64,000 bases of DNA from JALZEG01 sp046263255 (GTDB lineage Bacteria; Actinomycetota; CADDZG01; WHSQ01). The stretch is taken from NCBI GenBank assembly GCA_046263255.1, contig JBHELD010000006.1:118994-182993 (forward strand). Direction: 5' to 3'. Positions 24,765 through 33,895 of this stretch are shown here, in pieces. The translations under genes were made by a program, and so were the position numbers. Positions within the stretch are counted from its first letter, which is position 1. Each line of letters opens with the position of its first letter. A model generated the notes under the pieces. The model searched no databases. It worked only from the letters and a program-made list of their open reading frames with translations, and was not told the DNA's origin.

Positions 24765-25364
24765 ATGCGCCGCTTCCGCCGGTGGCTCGGCATCGCCGCG
24801 ATCGTCCTCGCCGTCCTGCTCGCCTATCCCGCGTGGCTCGCCTGGCGGATCTGGGACCAGAGCCACAACGACGAGGTCCGGCCGGCCGACGCGATCGTCG
24901 TGATGGGGGCGGCGCAGTACAACGGCCGGCCGTCGCCGGTCCTCCAGGCCCGGCTCGACCACGCGCTCTACCTCTACGGCGAGGACCTCGCCGACCAGCT
25001 GATCGTCACCGGCGGGAAGCGCGCGGGCGACGAGTTCGCCGAGGCGGACGCCGCCCAGATGTACCTCGAAGGCGAAGGCGTGCCGAGTGCGGCGATCCTG
25101 GCGGAGGACGAGGGCACGACGACGCTCGAGAGCCTCGAGCGCGTCCGGGAGATGTCGGTCGACAACGGGATCGACACCGTGCTGCTCGTCTCCGATCCGC
25201 TGCACTCCGAGCGGATCAAGACGATGGCCGGCGACCTCGGGTTCGACGAGGCGTGGACGAGCCCGGCGTCGTACGTTGAGCTGAACCGGACGCGCGGAAC
25301 GAAGGCGCAGGAGCTGCTGCACGAGATCGCGTCGCTCGCGGCGTACGAGCTGTTCGACCGCTAA
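24765..25364 (+). CDS. YdcF/DUF218-family membrane-anchored protein
   Basis: 199 residues with an N-terminal membrane segment (LGIAAIVLAVLLAYPAWLAW). The DUF218 core follows: ADAIVVMGAAQYNGRPSP, LIVTGGK and a Ser/Asp-His-rich loop LLVSDPLHSERI. In E. coli relatives bind S-adenosylmethionine or affect envelope biogenesis; the substrate here is unknown. TAACCT at 24753-24758 sits 6 nt before the ATG, a leaderless layout. Its stop overlaps the convergent cyclase gene by four bases. Confidence 0.85.
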   Translation: MRRFRRWLGIAAIVLAVLLAYPAWLAWRIWDQSHNDEVRPADAIVVMGAAQYNGRPSPVLQARLDHALYLYGEDLADQLIVTGGKRAGDEFAEADAAQMYLEGEGVPSAAILAEDEGTTTLESLERVREMSVDNGIDTVLLVSDPLHSERIKTMAGDLGFDEAWTSPASYVELNRTRGTKAQELLHEIASLAAYELFDR

Positions 25365-26191
25365 GCCTCCCGGCGATCCTTCCCGCCGGACGCAGCGTCG
25401 TCTGCCCCGGGCGTGACGGGCCGCGCCGAGTAGATCGTCGTCCTGCCGCTCAGCCCCCGGATCTTCACGGCGCGGCGCGTCGTGAACTCGACCGAGCGCA
25501 GGCGCTTCTCCGCCAGCTCCTTCGCAGCCTCCGACACGACGACGCGGTCGGGCTTGCAGTGGTCGAGGAGCCGCGCCGCGAGGTTCACGTCCAGGCCGAG
25601 CAGGTCGTTCCCGCTGACCAGCGGTTCGCCCGCGTGAACGGCTATCCGAAGGCTGACGTGGAAGCGGGGATCCCTCGCCCGCTCGCGCCCGATCGCCTCA
25701 CGGAGCGCGAGAGCCCCTCGCACCGCCTGAGACGCGGAGGGAAACGCGAGCAGGAAGCCGTCCCCGAGCTGCTTGACGCACTCGCCCTTCGCGCGGGCGA
25801 GCTCGCGCGCGATCAGGTCCTCGACCCGGGTCAGGATCCGGATCGCCCCGACGTCGCCGAGACGTTCGGTCATCGCGGTGAACCCCGCGACGTCGGCGAA
25901 GACGATCCCGACGGTCGAGCCGCGGGCGATGGAGGCCAGCTGCCGGCTCGAGCTGTCGTCCTCCGCGGCAAGACCCGCAAGCAGTTGCGCGCTCTTCAGC
26001 CCGAGCCGCTTGATCTTCGAAGGCCTCTTGCGCAGCGCGTCGGCGATCACCGGCTCGAGCGCCTCGGCGGCCTGCAGCACCGTTGCAACCCGGCCCTCCT
26101 CGTCGATGCGCTCGCGGAGGGAGCCCTTGACCTTCGGGACGAGGTCGGGGTCGCCGCGCAACGCGGCTAGCAGCGTCTCGCGGACGTTCAT
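25361..26191 (-). CDS. class III adenylate/guanylate cyclase
   Basis: 276 residues. A helical N-terminal region of about 90 residues precedes the catalytic domain: metal Asp in FADVAGFTAM, KQLGDGFLLAF with substrate Lys and second metal Asp, LRIAVHAGEPL, and GLDVNLAARLLD with the transition-state Asn and Arg. These residues indicate a competent cyclase making cAMP or cGMP. No membrane segment or receiver domain is visible. The start is ATG 26191 with TACGGT 6 nt upstream, consistent with a leaderless mRNA. Confidence 0.87.
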   Translation of the reverse strand: MNVRETLLAALRGDPDLVPKVKGSLRERIDEEGRVATVLQAAEALEPVIADALRKRPSKIKRLGLKSAQLLAGLAAEDDSSSRQLASIARGSTVGIVFADVAGFTAMTERLGDVGAIRILTRVEDLIARELARAKGECVKQLGDGFLLAFPSASQAVRGALALREAIGRERARDPRFHVSLRIAVHAGEPLVSGNDLLGLDVNLAARLLDHCKPDRVVVSEAAKELAEKRLRSVEFTTRRAVKIRGLSGRTTIYSARPVTPGADDAASGGKDRREA

Positions 26192-26230
26192 GCCCTCACC
26201 GTACTCAGCGTCTGTAACGAGGACGTTTCG

Positions 26231-27094
26231 TCACGCGACGAGGAGCCGGAACGACCCCACGACCTCGAACCTCGCCGGGCTCCGCAGGCCCACGAGCTCC
26301 CCGTCGACGTTGAGCTCGACCGGCGGGTCGGAGTCGATGTCGATCCGCGGCGCGGACGTCGTATGCACCCCGTCGAGCCCCTCGTGCGCGGCCCGGCTCA
26401 CGTTCAGCAGGAGCCGGATCGCGGCGGCGGCGCCCCGCGCGCCGAGACCGCACGCATCCAGCCGCCCGTCGGACGGATCCGCTCGCGGCCACACCGCGAC
26501 GCCCCCGCCGCAGGTCCTGCCGTTGCCGACCCCCACCGCGACGCAGTCGGGGACCTCGACGCCGTTGATCGTCACCGACCAGCGCGGGACGCCCGTGGCC
26601 GCCCGCTTCGCTCCTCCGGCCCAGAAGGCGAGGGCGCCGAGCCTCCTCTTGGTGTCCTCGTCGATCGCCTCGTCGACCTCGACCGGGAAGCCGCCCATGC
26701 ACGCGTTGACGAACAGCCGCGACGCGCCGCCGCCGGAGGCGCGGGAGACGTCGAACGGGCGGGGGGTGCCCGACGCGACGGCGCGCGCCGCGTCGGCCGG
26801 ATCCGCCGGGATAGCAGCCGTGCGCGCGAAGTCGTTGCCGGTCCCCGCGGGGACGAGCCCGAAGGTCACGTCGCCGAGGCGGTCCGCGAGGGCGTTGACG
26901 GCGTGGTTGAGCGTCCCGTCACCGCCCGCGACCACGACGAGGCGCGTTGCGCGCGCCGCCTCCCGCAGACCGGCGCCGGTCGAGTCGCCGGAGACGTCGA
27001 GCCACTCCACCGCGCCGAGCTCGCGGGCAATGGCGGCACGCGCCTCCGCGTCGAACCCGGCGGCCGCGGGGTTCCCGAGGACGAGGACGGCCAC
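26231..27094 (-). CDS. diacylglycerol kinase-like lipid kinase
   Basis: 287 residues of the DAGK catalytic family (DgkB/YegS type). The nucleotide loop GGDGTLNHAVNAL and PAGTGNDFARTAAIP are diagnostic, and the C-terminal beta-sandwich has ELNVDGELVGLRSPARFEV. It would phosphorylate diacylglycerol or a related lipid at the membrane surface. GTG 27094 overlaps the phosphodiesterase stop by one base (TAGTG). The first hydrophobic strand is VAVLVLGNPAAAG. Confidence 0.85.
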   Translation of the reverse strand: MAVLVLGNPAAAGFDAEARAAIARELGAVEWLDVSGDSTGAGLREAARATRLVVVAGGDGTLNHAVNALADRLGDVTFGLVPAGTGNDFARTAAIPADPADAARAVASGTPRPFDVSRASGGGASRLFVNACMGGFPVEVDEAIDEDTKRRLGALAFWAGGAKRAATGVPRWSVTINGVEVPDCVAVGVGNGRTCGGGVAVWPRADPSDGRLDACGLGARGAAAAIRLLLNVSRAAHEGLDGVHTTSAPRIDIDSDPPVELNVDGELVGLRSPARFEVVGSFRLLVA

Positions 27095-28587
27095 TACCGC
27101 GCGAGCTTCTCGAAGTGCCGGACGATGTGCGGCACGACGTCGACGGTCGACGGCCGCAGGGGCGGTTCGTCGAGCGTCGAGAGGAACGGCACCAGCGAGT
27201 CCTGCGCGTGCAGCGACGCGTGGTCGCCGCCGCCGCGGTGCCCGGCGCCGGCCAGGTCCTTGTACTCGTACGTGAGCTTCGGCGTCACCACCACGTCGCC
27301 CATCCGCTCGAGCGTGAGCGCGCACATCGTGCGCCACAGCGCGAGCGGGTACTCGGGCGTCCTGATCGCGTCCTCCTCGACGACTCCGCCGACCGCCTCG
27401 AGGTCGCCCTCGTACTCCCACTTGTTGCCGCGCTCGTCTACGACCGCGCCGTATCCCTGCGCCTCGCGGAAGCGCAGCGAGCCACGAGCGGACTCGACGT
27501 GGCACACGCCGTCTTCCGCCCACATCACCTGGTCGCTCGAACGGTGACCCAAAAGCGTCGCCACGACCGGCGGTCGCAGCGCGCGCCTGCGCTCCTCGTT
27601 CAGGTAGACGAAACCGACGCGGCCGTTCCCCGCGACCGCGAGGTCGGCGTCGCCGAAGCGCTCCTTGCCCCTCGCCGGACGGACCTGGGTGAAGTCTCCG
27701 AGGACCTCGCCGAGGTCGAGGACGTGATCGGCCTCGTCCGAGACCGGGCTCTGAGAGTGATCCGACGTCACGACGAAGCCGATCTCGTCGGCCGTCCGCT
27801 CCCAGGAGCCGAGGGAGCCCAGGACGTACGCGAAGTGCTCGTCGGCGGCGACGAGGTTGTCGACCTGGCTGCCGGGCCCGGCGCGATGCGACAGGTGGTC
27901 GTTCTCGTGCAGGTAGAAGAGGATCATGTCCGCCGCGTCGCGCTCCAGGAGCTCGCGCGTGACGCACGCGGCCCACCCGTCGGTCGCACGGATGCGGTGC
28001 TCCACCTTCCGGCCCCGCGGGAACGTCCGGCACCCGCCGGCGGGGCCGCTGACGACGTCGGCGAAGTAGTGCTCCTTCGGGCCGGGGATCGAGGACGGAA
28101 GGTGCCTCCGGAAGAGGAGCCTCTCGAGCATGCTCGGCTCGAGCCGGTGCTCGAACGGTCCCCTGAAGACCATGAAGTTGATCGAGGCCGTGGTCCGCCC
28201 GAGCTCGTGCAAGCGCTCGTGGATCGTCCGGACCTGGGGACTGAGGTGATGCGAGTTCAGGTTCTCCATCACGTCGCGCACGATCTGCGAGACGCCCTCG
28301 ACGACCGCGGCACGCGGGCTCTGCCCGTAGTTGACGAAGCGCTCGGCCGCTCGGTCGTACCAGCACATCCCGGGGATGCCGTGGCGTGCAGGGGTCTCGC
28401 CCGTGACCAGCGACGCGGTCGCGCACGGAGTGATGGTCGGGAAGACGGCGACGCAGTCGCGGGCGTAGCGGGCGCGATCGCGGAGGAACGCGAACGCGGG
28501 GGCTCGCCCGGACGCGGTCGCCTGCTCGAAGGCGGTCGTGCTCATACCGTCGACCACGACGTAGACGACGCGCTTCCCCGGAGGCAT
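27094..28587 (-). CDS. alkaline-phosphatase-superfamily type I phosphodiesterase
   Basis: 497 residues, ATG 28587 after GGAAGGAA. Metal and catalytic residues of the nucleotide pyrophosphatase/phosphodiesterase family are present: Asp in YVVVDGMS, Thr nucleophile in FPTITPCATASL, His/Asp pairs in ENDHLSHRAG and TSDHSQSP, and the last His in GGGDHASLH. No signal peptide. It is coupled to the lipid kinase gene, suggesting a joint role in lipid or phosphodiester turnover, which is inference. Confidence 0.85.
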   Translation of the reverse strand: MPPGKRVVYVVVDGMSTTAFEQATASGRAPAFAFLRDRARYARDCVAVFPTITPCATASLVTGETPARHGIPGMCWYDRAAERFVNYGQSPRAAVVEGVSQIVRDVMENLNSHHLSPQVRTIHERLHELGRTTASINFMVFRGPFEHRLEPSMLERLLFRRHLPSSIPGPKEHYFADVVSGPAGGCRTFPRGRKVEHRIRATDGWAACVTRELLERDAADMILFYLHENDHLSHRAGPGSQVDNLVAADEHFAYVLGSLGSWERTADEIGFVVTSDHSQSPVSDEADHVLDLGEVLGDFTQVRPARGKERFGDADLAVAGNGRVGFVYLNEERRRALRPPVVATLLGHRSSDQVMWAEDGVCHVESARGSLRFREAQGYGAVVDERGNKWEYEGDLEAVGGVVEEDAIRTPEYPLALWRTMCALTLERMGDVVVTPKLTYEYKDLAGAGHRGGGDHASLHAQDSLVPFLSTLDEPPLRPSTVDVVPHIVRHFEKLAR

Positions 28588-28720
28588 CGTGGGTTCCTTC
28601 CCCGTACGGATCGTGTTTAACCCAATGCGGAGCGTGACGGCACGGGGTGTCCGCACCCGGCCGCGCGGCGCCCGCGGGCACCACCCAGCCGGCGCGCCCG
28701 GCCACGGGTACGCTCGTCCG

Positions 28721-29302
28721 ATGGAGGACCTCGCCCGCCGCCGGCGGCTCCCGTTCCTCGCGTTCGGCTCGGTGGGGCTGGTCGTCTGCATCGTGGTCCT
28801 GGCGCTGCCCGAGAGCCTGATCGTCCAGCTCGAGCGCAACCGGGGGCTGAACAGCGGCCAGGCCGGATGGGCGTACCGGCTTCTGGTGCTGTTCGCTCTC
28901 GCGGGGGCCGCGTACAGCGTCTTCAAGGTCTTCACCATCGAATCGGTGCAGAAGGACCGCGAGCGGAACGAGAAGACGAGGGAGATGTCGCCGGAGCGCG
29001 TCGTGGACTCCGCATCGCAGAACGCTGCCGCGGTCCCGCTGCTCAACCTCGTGTACGGGGCTGCGTCGCTGCTGTTCACCGGGCAGCGCGGCGGTTTCTG
29101 GTTGTTCCCGCTGATCGCGCTCGCGCAGGGGGCGTGGCACTACCGTGCCGTCGGCGAGATCGCGCGGTGGCTGACGCTCGTGTCCGAGCCCGAACCGGAG
29201 CCGGACGTGTCGACGCAGTGGAGGCGCGAGCCGCCGGACTACTGCCCGCCGCTTGCGCGGGGGCTGGTGCCGAGCCGTCCGGACGCAGCCCCGACCGGAT
29301 GA
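28721..29302 (+). CDS. membrane protein of unknown function
   Basis: 193 residues with hydrophobic segments at about 11-31 (PFLAFGSVGLVVCIVVLAL), 49-69 (YRLLVLFALAGAAYSVFKVF), and 105-140. A positively charged loop QKDRERNEKTREMSPERVV lies between. The family is not recognised. TACGCT (28709-28714) is 6 nt upstream of the ATG, again leaderless in style. The following ligase gene starts 2 nt after its stop, so the two are probably co-transcribed. Confidence 0.7.
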   Translation: MEDLARRRRLPFLAFGSVGLVVCIVVLALPESLIVQLERNRGLNSGQAGWAYRLLVLFALAGAAYSVFKVFTIESVQKDRERNEKTREMSPERVVDSASQNAAAVPLLNLVYGAASLLFTGQRGGFWLFPLIALAQGAWHYRAVGEIARWLTLVSEPEPEPDVSTQWRREPPDYCPPLARGLVPSRPDAAPTG

Positions 29303-29303
29303 C

Positions 29304-30752
29304 GTGGGAGGGATCGGAGGGCATGCGCGGGCTACGCCCGACGCGCCCGCGCTGCTCACGCTCGCGCGGCGTCTAACGTTCGCCGAGCTGGACGAGAGGC
29401 AGCGGCGCCTCGCGGGACTGCTCGCTTCTGGAGGTCTCGCGCCGCGCGATCGGATCGCGGTGTGGTCGGCGAACCGCGTGGAGTCGCTCGAAGTGACCAC
29501 CGGGGCGCTGCGCGCCGGGATCGTGCCCGTGCCGGTGAACGCGCTGCTGACGGACACCGAGGCCGCGTACCTGCTGGAGGACTCCGGCGCGCGCTGGCTG
29601 TTCACCGACCGCGCCGTCGATCCCGGTCCACCGGTGGAGAGGGTCGTGACGTTCGGCGACGCGTACGAGCGGTGCCTGCACGAGGCGGCGCCCGCGCCGC
29701 TGGCGGACTACGCGCTCGGCCGGCCGATGCACTACACGTCGGGGACCACCGGACGACCGAAGGGCGTGTGGGTCGAGCCCGTCGCAGAGGCCGCGGCCGC
29801 CGCGATCTCGCGCGATTTCGCCGCGCAGTGGGGCCTCGCACCCGACGACGTCCACCTGGTGTGCTCGCCGCTCGCGCACAGCGCCCCGCACCGCTTCTCT
29901 CTGCGGACGCTCGAAGCGGGGGGCGCCGTCGTCCTGCAGACGCGGTTCGACGCGCAGGAGACGCTCGCGGCGACAGAGCCGTTCGCCGCGACGACGACGT
30001 TCATGGTCCCGACGCACCTCGAACGGATCTTCTCGCTCGAAGACAAGGCGCTGAAGCGCCACTACCCGAACTCGCTGAGGATGCTGGTCCACGCCGGCGC
30101 TCCGATCCGCGAGGTCACCAAGCGGCGCGCGATCGACTACTTCCCGCGCGGATCCGTGTGGGAGCTCTACGGATCGACCGAAGGCGCCGCGACGCGCATC
30201 TCGCCGGACGAGTGGCTGCGCAAGCCGGGCAGCGTCGGCACGCCGCGCCCCGGGGCCGCGATCTCGATCAGGGACGCGGAAGGGCGGGCGCTCCCCCGCG
30301 GGCAGGCCGGCCTCGTGTGGGTCCGCGACCCTCACGCGGAGCAGTTCTCGTACTGGGGCGACGAGGCGAAGACGCACGCGGCGTGGGACGGCGACGCGTT
30401 CACGGTCGGTGATCTCGGAAGTCTCGACGAGGACGGGTATCTGTTCCTCGAGGGCCGCGCCGACGACACGATCATCAGCGGCGGCGTGAACGTCTACCCG
30501 CAGGAGGTCGAGGCGGTGCTGCAGGAGCATCCGGCGGTGCGGGAGTGCGCGGTGTACGGGCGGGAGCATCCGGAGTGGGGGCAGGAGGTGTGCGCGCTGA
30601 TCGTCCCGGCACCGGGAGCGTCGATGGACGAAGCCGAGCTGAGGGCGTGGATGCGGGAGCGGCTCGCGGGTTTCAAACGCCCCCGTCACGTCGAGGTCGT
30701 CGCGGAGCTGCCGAGGACGGCGACGGGAAAGGTGCTGCGCCGGGGGGCGTAG
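29304..30752 (+). CDS. AMP-dependent acyl-CoA synthetase/ligase
   Basis: About 482 residues if started at GTG 29304 (start uncertain; a longer frame opens at 29253). ANL-superfamily motifs occur in order: P-loop MHYTSGTTGRPKGVW, WELYGSTEGAAT, GDLGSLDEDGYLFLEGRADD, hinge IISGGVNVYPQEVEAVL, and catalytic Lys in ELPRTATGKVLRR. It would activate a carboxylic acid with ATP and transfer it to CoA. The substrate cannot be told from sequence; genes for beta-oxidation lie elsewhere in the window. Confidence 0.88.
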   Translation: MGGIGGHARATPDAPALLTLARRLTFAELDERQRRLAGLLASGGLAPRDRIAVWSANRVESLEVTTGALRAGIVPVPVNALLTDTEAAYLLEDSGARWLFTDRAVDPGPPVERVVTFGDAYERCLHEAAPAPLADYALGRPMHYTSGTTGRPKGVWVEPVAEAAAAAISRDFAAQWGLAPDDVHLVCSPLAHSAPHRFSLRTLEAGGAVVLQTRFDAQETLAATEPFAATTTFMVPTHLERIFSLEDKALKRHYPNSLRMLVHAGAPIREVTKRRAIDYFPRGSVWELYGSTEGAATRISPDEWLRKPGSVGTPRPGAAISIRDAEGRALPRGQAGLVWVRDPHAEQFSYWGDEAKTHAAWDGDAFTVGDLGSLDEDGYLFLEGRADDTIISGGVNVYPQEVEAVLQEHPAVRECAVYGREHPEWGQEVCALIVPAPGASMDEAELRAWMRERLAGFKRPRHVEVVAELPRTATGKVLRRGA

Positions 30753-30791
30753 CAGAGCCTGATTCGTCCGAATGGGACCCCAAGGTCGACG

Positions 30792-31487
30792 TCAATGACC
30801 GCGAGCCCGTCGCCGCGTCTCTATTTCCCCTTTCACGCGAGGATGTGCAGCGAGCCATCGCTCCCGCGCTTCTTGTTGCGAGCCGAGCTCCTCCGCGTAG
30901 AAATTTTCAAGCTCATCCTGAAGCTCGTCGTAGGACACAGCGTATTCGAGAATGTATTCGTCCTGGGGCGGAAGCGGATCGTTGCGAAGGAACGCAGCAA
31001 CGGCCTCGCGAGCATCTTCGCCGACAGTTCGAGTGATCGTCCATACCGAATGGTAGTGGGGCGATGGTCCTCTGGCGATATTGTCCGCGTCCTGCAACAG
31101 GTCAGCCGCCTGCCGCACCCGATCCCGAAGATTCACCGGAAGGTGCACACTCAGAAACCGCACCTGCTCGATTGCAGAAGACTTCTTCGCCGACAAGTCG
31201 GTGGATGCATTCCGCGCGTCGGCAACCTTGGGTACGAGCGACTGAAGGGTGATCAGTAGGCGATCGATCTCCTCGGCAGCCGCAACAGCTCGCTGGCGAG
31301 CCTCCTTTGCCTTCTCGTACTCTACCGTCTGCCTGTGTTGAAGCCACTGAGTAGCCACAACTGCGCCGGCCCCGAGAAGTGCACCTAGGAATCCGATCAG
31401 AGCGGCGCCGTAGTCGGTCGCCGTCCCCGGGCCAGGATCAAGCACCGCGGATACCCAATCCCAGGAAAATCTCGGGACGAACCCCAC
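30792..31487 (-). CDS. single-pass membrane protein with coiled coil, unknown function
   Basis: 231 residues from GTG 31487. A hydrophobic stretch ALIGFLGALLGAGAVVATQWLQH near residues 29-51 is followed by a charged, probably coiled-coil helix (EYEKAKEARQRAVAAAEEIDRLL), then a soluble domain of about 140 residues. It is visibly less GC-rich than the flanking genes, suggesting transfer. TAGTCC lies 7 nt before the GTG. Function not recognised. Confidence 0.7.
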   Translation of the reverse strand: MGFVPRFSWDWVSAVLDPGPGTATDYGAALIGFLGALLGAGAVVATQWLQHRQTVEYEKAKEARQRAVAAAEEIDRLLITLQSLVPKVADARNASTDLSAKKSSAIEQVRFLSVHLPVNLRDRVRQAADLLQDADNIARGPSPHYHSVWTITRTVGEDAREAVAAFLRNDPLPPQDEYILEYAVSYDELQDELENFYAEELGSQQEARERWLAAHPRVKGEIETRRRARGH

Positions 31488-31497
31488 GGGCGCGGGA

Positions 31498-32241
31498 CTA
31501 GAAGAGCGCCATCGACAGGTCGCGGCGCGCCGAGAGGGATCTCGGGTCGTCCGCCGGGAGCGTGTCGAAGAGGCCCAGCAGGTGCTTGCGCACCTTCTCG
31601 CGCTCCTCGCCGGTCGTGCGGCCGATCGCCTCGATCAGCCGTCCGAACGCCTGCTCGTGGCGTCCCGCCGCGGCGTCCACGTCCGCGAGGCCCAGCACCG
31701 CATCGACGTCGTCCGGGTCCGCGTCGGCCCGCTGCCTCAGCGCCGCCGCGTCCAGCCCCCGAGCCCTCAGCGCGAGGTCGACGCGCGCGAGTCCGCTCCG
31801 CGCCGCGAACAGCCCGGGCTCGGCCTTCAGCGCCTGCTCGTACGCGTCCCGGGCGCCCTCCAGCCGCCCCGCGGCCTCGGCCTCCTCGGCGGCGACGATC
31901 GCCAGCTCGCCCTCGGTCGGCCCCAGACCCTCGAGCCACTTCCGTACCTGGCTCTCCGGCAGCGCTCCCGTGAACTCGCCGACCTGCTTGCCGTCGCGGA
32001 ACGCCTTGACGGCGGGGATCCCCTGGATGCCGAACGCGGCGGCGAGCCTCTGGTTGGCATCGACGTCGACCTTGGCGAGGAGCCAGTCGGACGACTCCTC
32101 CGCGAGTCTCTCGAGGACCGGCGTGAGGAAGCGGCAGGGACCGCACCACTCGGCCCAGAAGTCGACGACGACCGTCTGCTGGAAGGATCGCCTCAGGACG
32201 TCGTCCTCGAAGGTTGCGTCGGTGACCTCGTATCCGCTCAT
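31498..32241 (-). CDS. thioredoxin-domain co-chaperone with tetratricopeptide region (CnoX/YbbN-like)
   Basis: 247 residues. Thioredoxin fold at 1-110 with intact WCGPC (about residue 32) and cis-Pro in GIPAVKAF. The C-terminal half has TPR-like helices (AAGRLEGARDAYEQALKAEPGLFAARSGLA). E. coli CnoX lacks the CxxC redox pair but binds unfolded clients; here the redox site is present, so oxidoreductase activity is possible. ATG 32241. The stop is 10 bp from the membrane-protein gene start. Confidence 0.88.
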   Translation of the reverse strand: MSGYEVTDATFEDDVLRRSFQQTVVVDFWAEWCGPCRFLTPVLERLAEESSDWLLAKVDVDANQRLAAAFGIQGIPAVKAFRDGKQVGEFTGALPESQVRKWLEGLGPTEGELAIVAAEEAEAAGRLEGARDAYEQALKAEPGLFAARSGLARVDLALRARGLDAAALRQRADADPDDVDAVLGLADVDAAAGRHEQAFGRLIEAIGRTTGEEREKVRKHLLGLFDTLPADDPRSLSARRDLSMALF

Positions 32242-32267
32242 GTCAGTCGAGAACGCACGGAATGCCG

Positions 32268-32915
32268 TCAGTCTTCCCGGCGCACCACGTACTTCACGTG
32301 CGTCACGCCCGGCGCCTCGACGACGCGCACCTGGTCAAGCCGGATGCCGGTGCCGTCGAGGTTCTCGAACAGACGCGTGCCGCCGTTCAGCAGCACCGGG
32401 ACGATGTCCAGCTCGATTTCGTCGAGGAGCCCGGCTGCGAGATATTGCCGGGCCACACTCGCACCTCCGCCGAGAGCGACGTCACGGCCCCCGGCCGCGG
32501 CACGCGCCTGGTGCAGTGCGGACGCGATCCCATCGGTGACGAAAGTGAACGTCGTCCCACCCCGCTTCTCGAGCGGCTCGCGCGGATGGTGCGTCAGCAC
32601 GAACACCGGGTGGTGGAACGGCGGATCGTCTCCCCACCAGCCGTCCCATGGCTCGTCGCCCCACGGGCCCGGGCCGCCCCCGAACATGTTGCGCCCCATG
32701 ATCGTGGCCCCGGCTTCGCTTCGCTCCTCGATGACGGAGCTGCTGGCATTTACCTCGCCGTCCTCCATCCCGTGCGGCCGGCGCCACGCCTCCAGCGCGA
32801 ACACCCACTCGTGCAGCTGCTCGCCGCTCTCCCCCAAGGGGTTCTCGATGGTTTGGTTTCGTCCCGCGACGAAGCCGTCGAGCGACATCGCAATACCCAG
32901 CTTGAGCTTGCTCAT
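32268..32915 (-). CDS. dihydrofolate-reductase-family (RibD C-terminal domain) protein
   Basis: 215 residues with the RibD/DHFR-like fold: KLGIAMSLDGFVAGRNQ at the N-terminus, GATIMGRNMF, PVFVLTHHPRE, and ALGGGASVARQYLAAGLLDEIELDIVPVLLNGG near the C-terminus. Such stand-alone proteins are NADPH-dependent reductases of unknown substrate, common next to other genes in actinobacteria. It starts at ATG 32915 and ends 12 bp before the malate dehydrogenase stop region, same strand. Confidence 0.88.
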   Translation of the reverse strand: MSKLKLGIAMSLDGFVAGRNQTIENPLGESGEQLHEWVFALEAWRRPHGMEDGEVNASSSVIEERSEAGATIMGRNMFGGGPGPWGDEPWDGWWGDDPPFHHPVFVLTHHPREPLEKRGGTTFTFVTDGIASALHQARAAAGGRDVALGGGASVARQYLAAGLLDEIELDIVPVLLNGGTRLFENLDGTGIRLDQVRVVEAPGVTHVKYVVRRED

Positions 32916-32926
32916 CGACGTAGCGC

Positions 32927-33874
32927 CTACTTCCGCGGCGCGGTCAGCTCCTCGCACTTGCTCCGGATCGCGTTCGCCGCCTCCTCGAGCTGCGCCCGCT
33001 CGTCGTCGTTGAGCTCGAGCTCGACGATCTCGCTCACCCCTCCCGCGCCCAGCTTCGCCGGGACGCCGAGATAGGTGTCGGAGATGCCGTACTCGCCGCG
33101 CACCCACGCGCACGTGGGAAGGATCTCGTCGCCGTCCCTCAGGATCGACTCGACCATCGTCGCCGTCGACGACGACGGAGCGTAGAACGCGCTCCCCTTC
33201 TTCAGATACGCGACGATCTCGGCCCCCGCGTCGCGCGTCCTCGTGAACAGCTCCTGCAGCGTCGCCTCGTCGACGAGCTCCGGCAGGGGCTTGCCCTCGA
33301 CCGTCGCGTGGCGCGGAAGCGCCACCATCTGGTCGCCGTGGGACCCGAGCGTGATCGCCTCGACGGCCGTGGGCGCGACGTTGAGCTTCTCCGCGATGAA
33401 GAAGCGCAGGCGCGACGAGTCGAGGACGCCGGCCATGCCGATCACGCGCTCCTTCGGGAATCCCGACACCAGCGCCGCGAGGTAAGTCATCTCGTCGAGC
33501 GGGTTCGACACGACGATGATCACCGTGTCCGGCGAATGCCGGACGATCTGCTCCGTCACTCCCCCGACGATCTCGCTGTTCGCGTCGAGCAGGTCCATCC
33601 GGCTCATCCCCGGCTTGCGCGGCAGCCCGGCGGTGATCACCACGACGTCGCTGCCGGCCGTGTCGGCGTAGTCGTTGGTCCCCGTGACGAGGGTCTCGAA
33701 GCGCTCGGTCGGAGCGGACTGGTTGATGTCGAGCGCGAGCCCCTGCGGAAGCCCCTCGACGATGTCGATCATCACGACCTCGTCCGCGAGGTTCCTCTCG
33801 GCGATACGGCGCGCGGTGTTGGAGCCGACGTTGCCCGCACCGACCACGGTGACCTTCTTCGTTGCGCCTGTCAT
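32927..33874 (-). CDS. mdh: malate dehydrogenase (LDH-like)
   Basis: 315 residues. NAD-binding VTVVGAGNVGSNTARRIAE, substrate Arg in TAGLPRKPGMSRMDL (the Arg marks malate rather than lactate specificity), catalytic Asp in VSNPLDEMTYLA and His in LGSHGDQMVALP. It belongs to the LDH-like MDH group. ATG 33874 follows GGGAGG. Together with isocitrate dehydrogenase (22 bp upstream), divergent citrate synthase and sdh/suc genes it builds the TCA cycle of this window. Confidence 0.93.
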   Translation of the reverse strand: MTGATKKVTVVGAGNVGSNTARRIAERNLADEVVMIDIVEGLPQGLALDINQSAPTERFETLVTGTNDYADTAGSDVVVITAGLPRKPGMSRMDLLDANSEIVGGVTEQIVRHSPDTVIIVVSNPLDEMTYLAALVSGFPKERVIGMAGVLDSSRLRFFIAEKLNVAPTAVEAITLGSHGDQMVALPRHATVEGKPLPELVDEATLQELFTRTRDAGAEIVAYLKKGSAFYAPSSSTATMVESILRDGDEILPTCAWVRGEYGISDTYLGVPAKLGAGGVSEIVELELNDDERAQLEEAANAIRSKCEELTAPRK

Positions 33875-33895
33875 GCGACTCGCCTCCCGTGCGGC

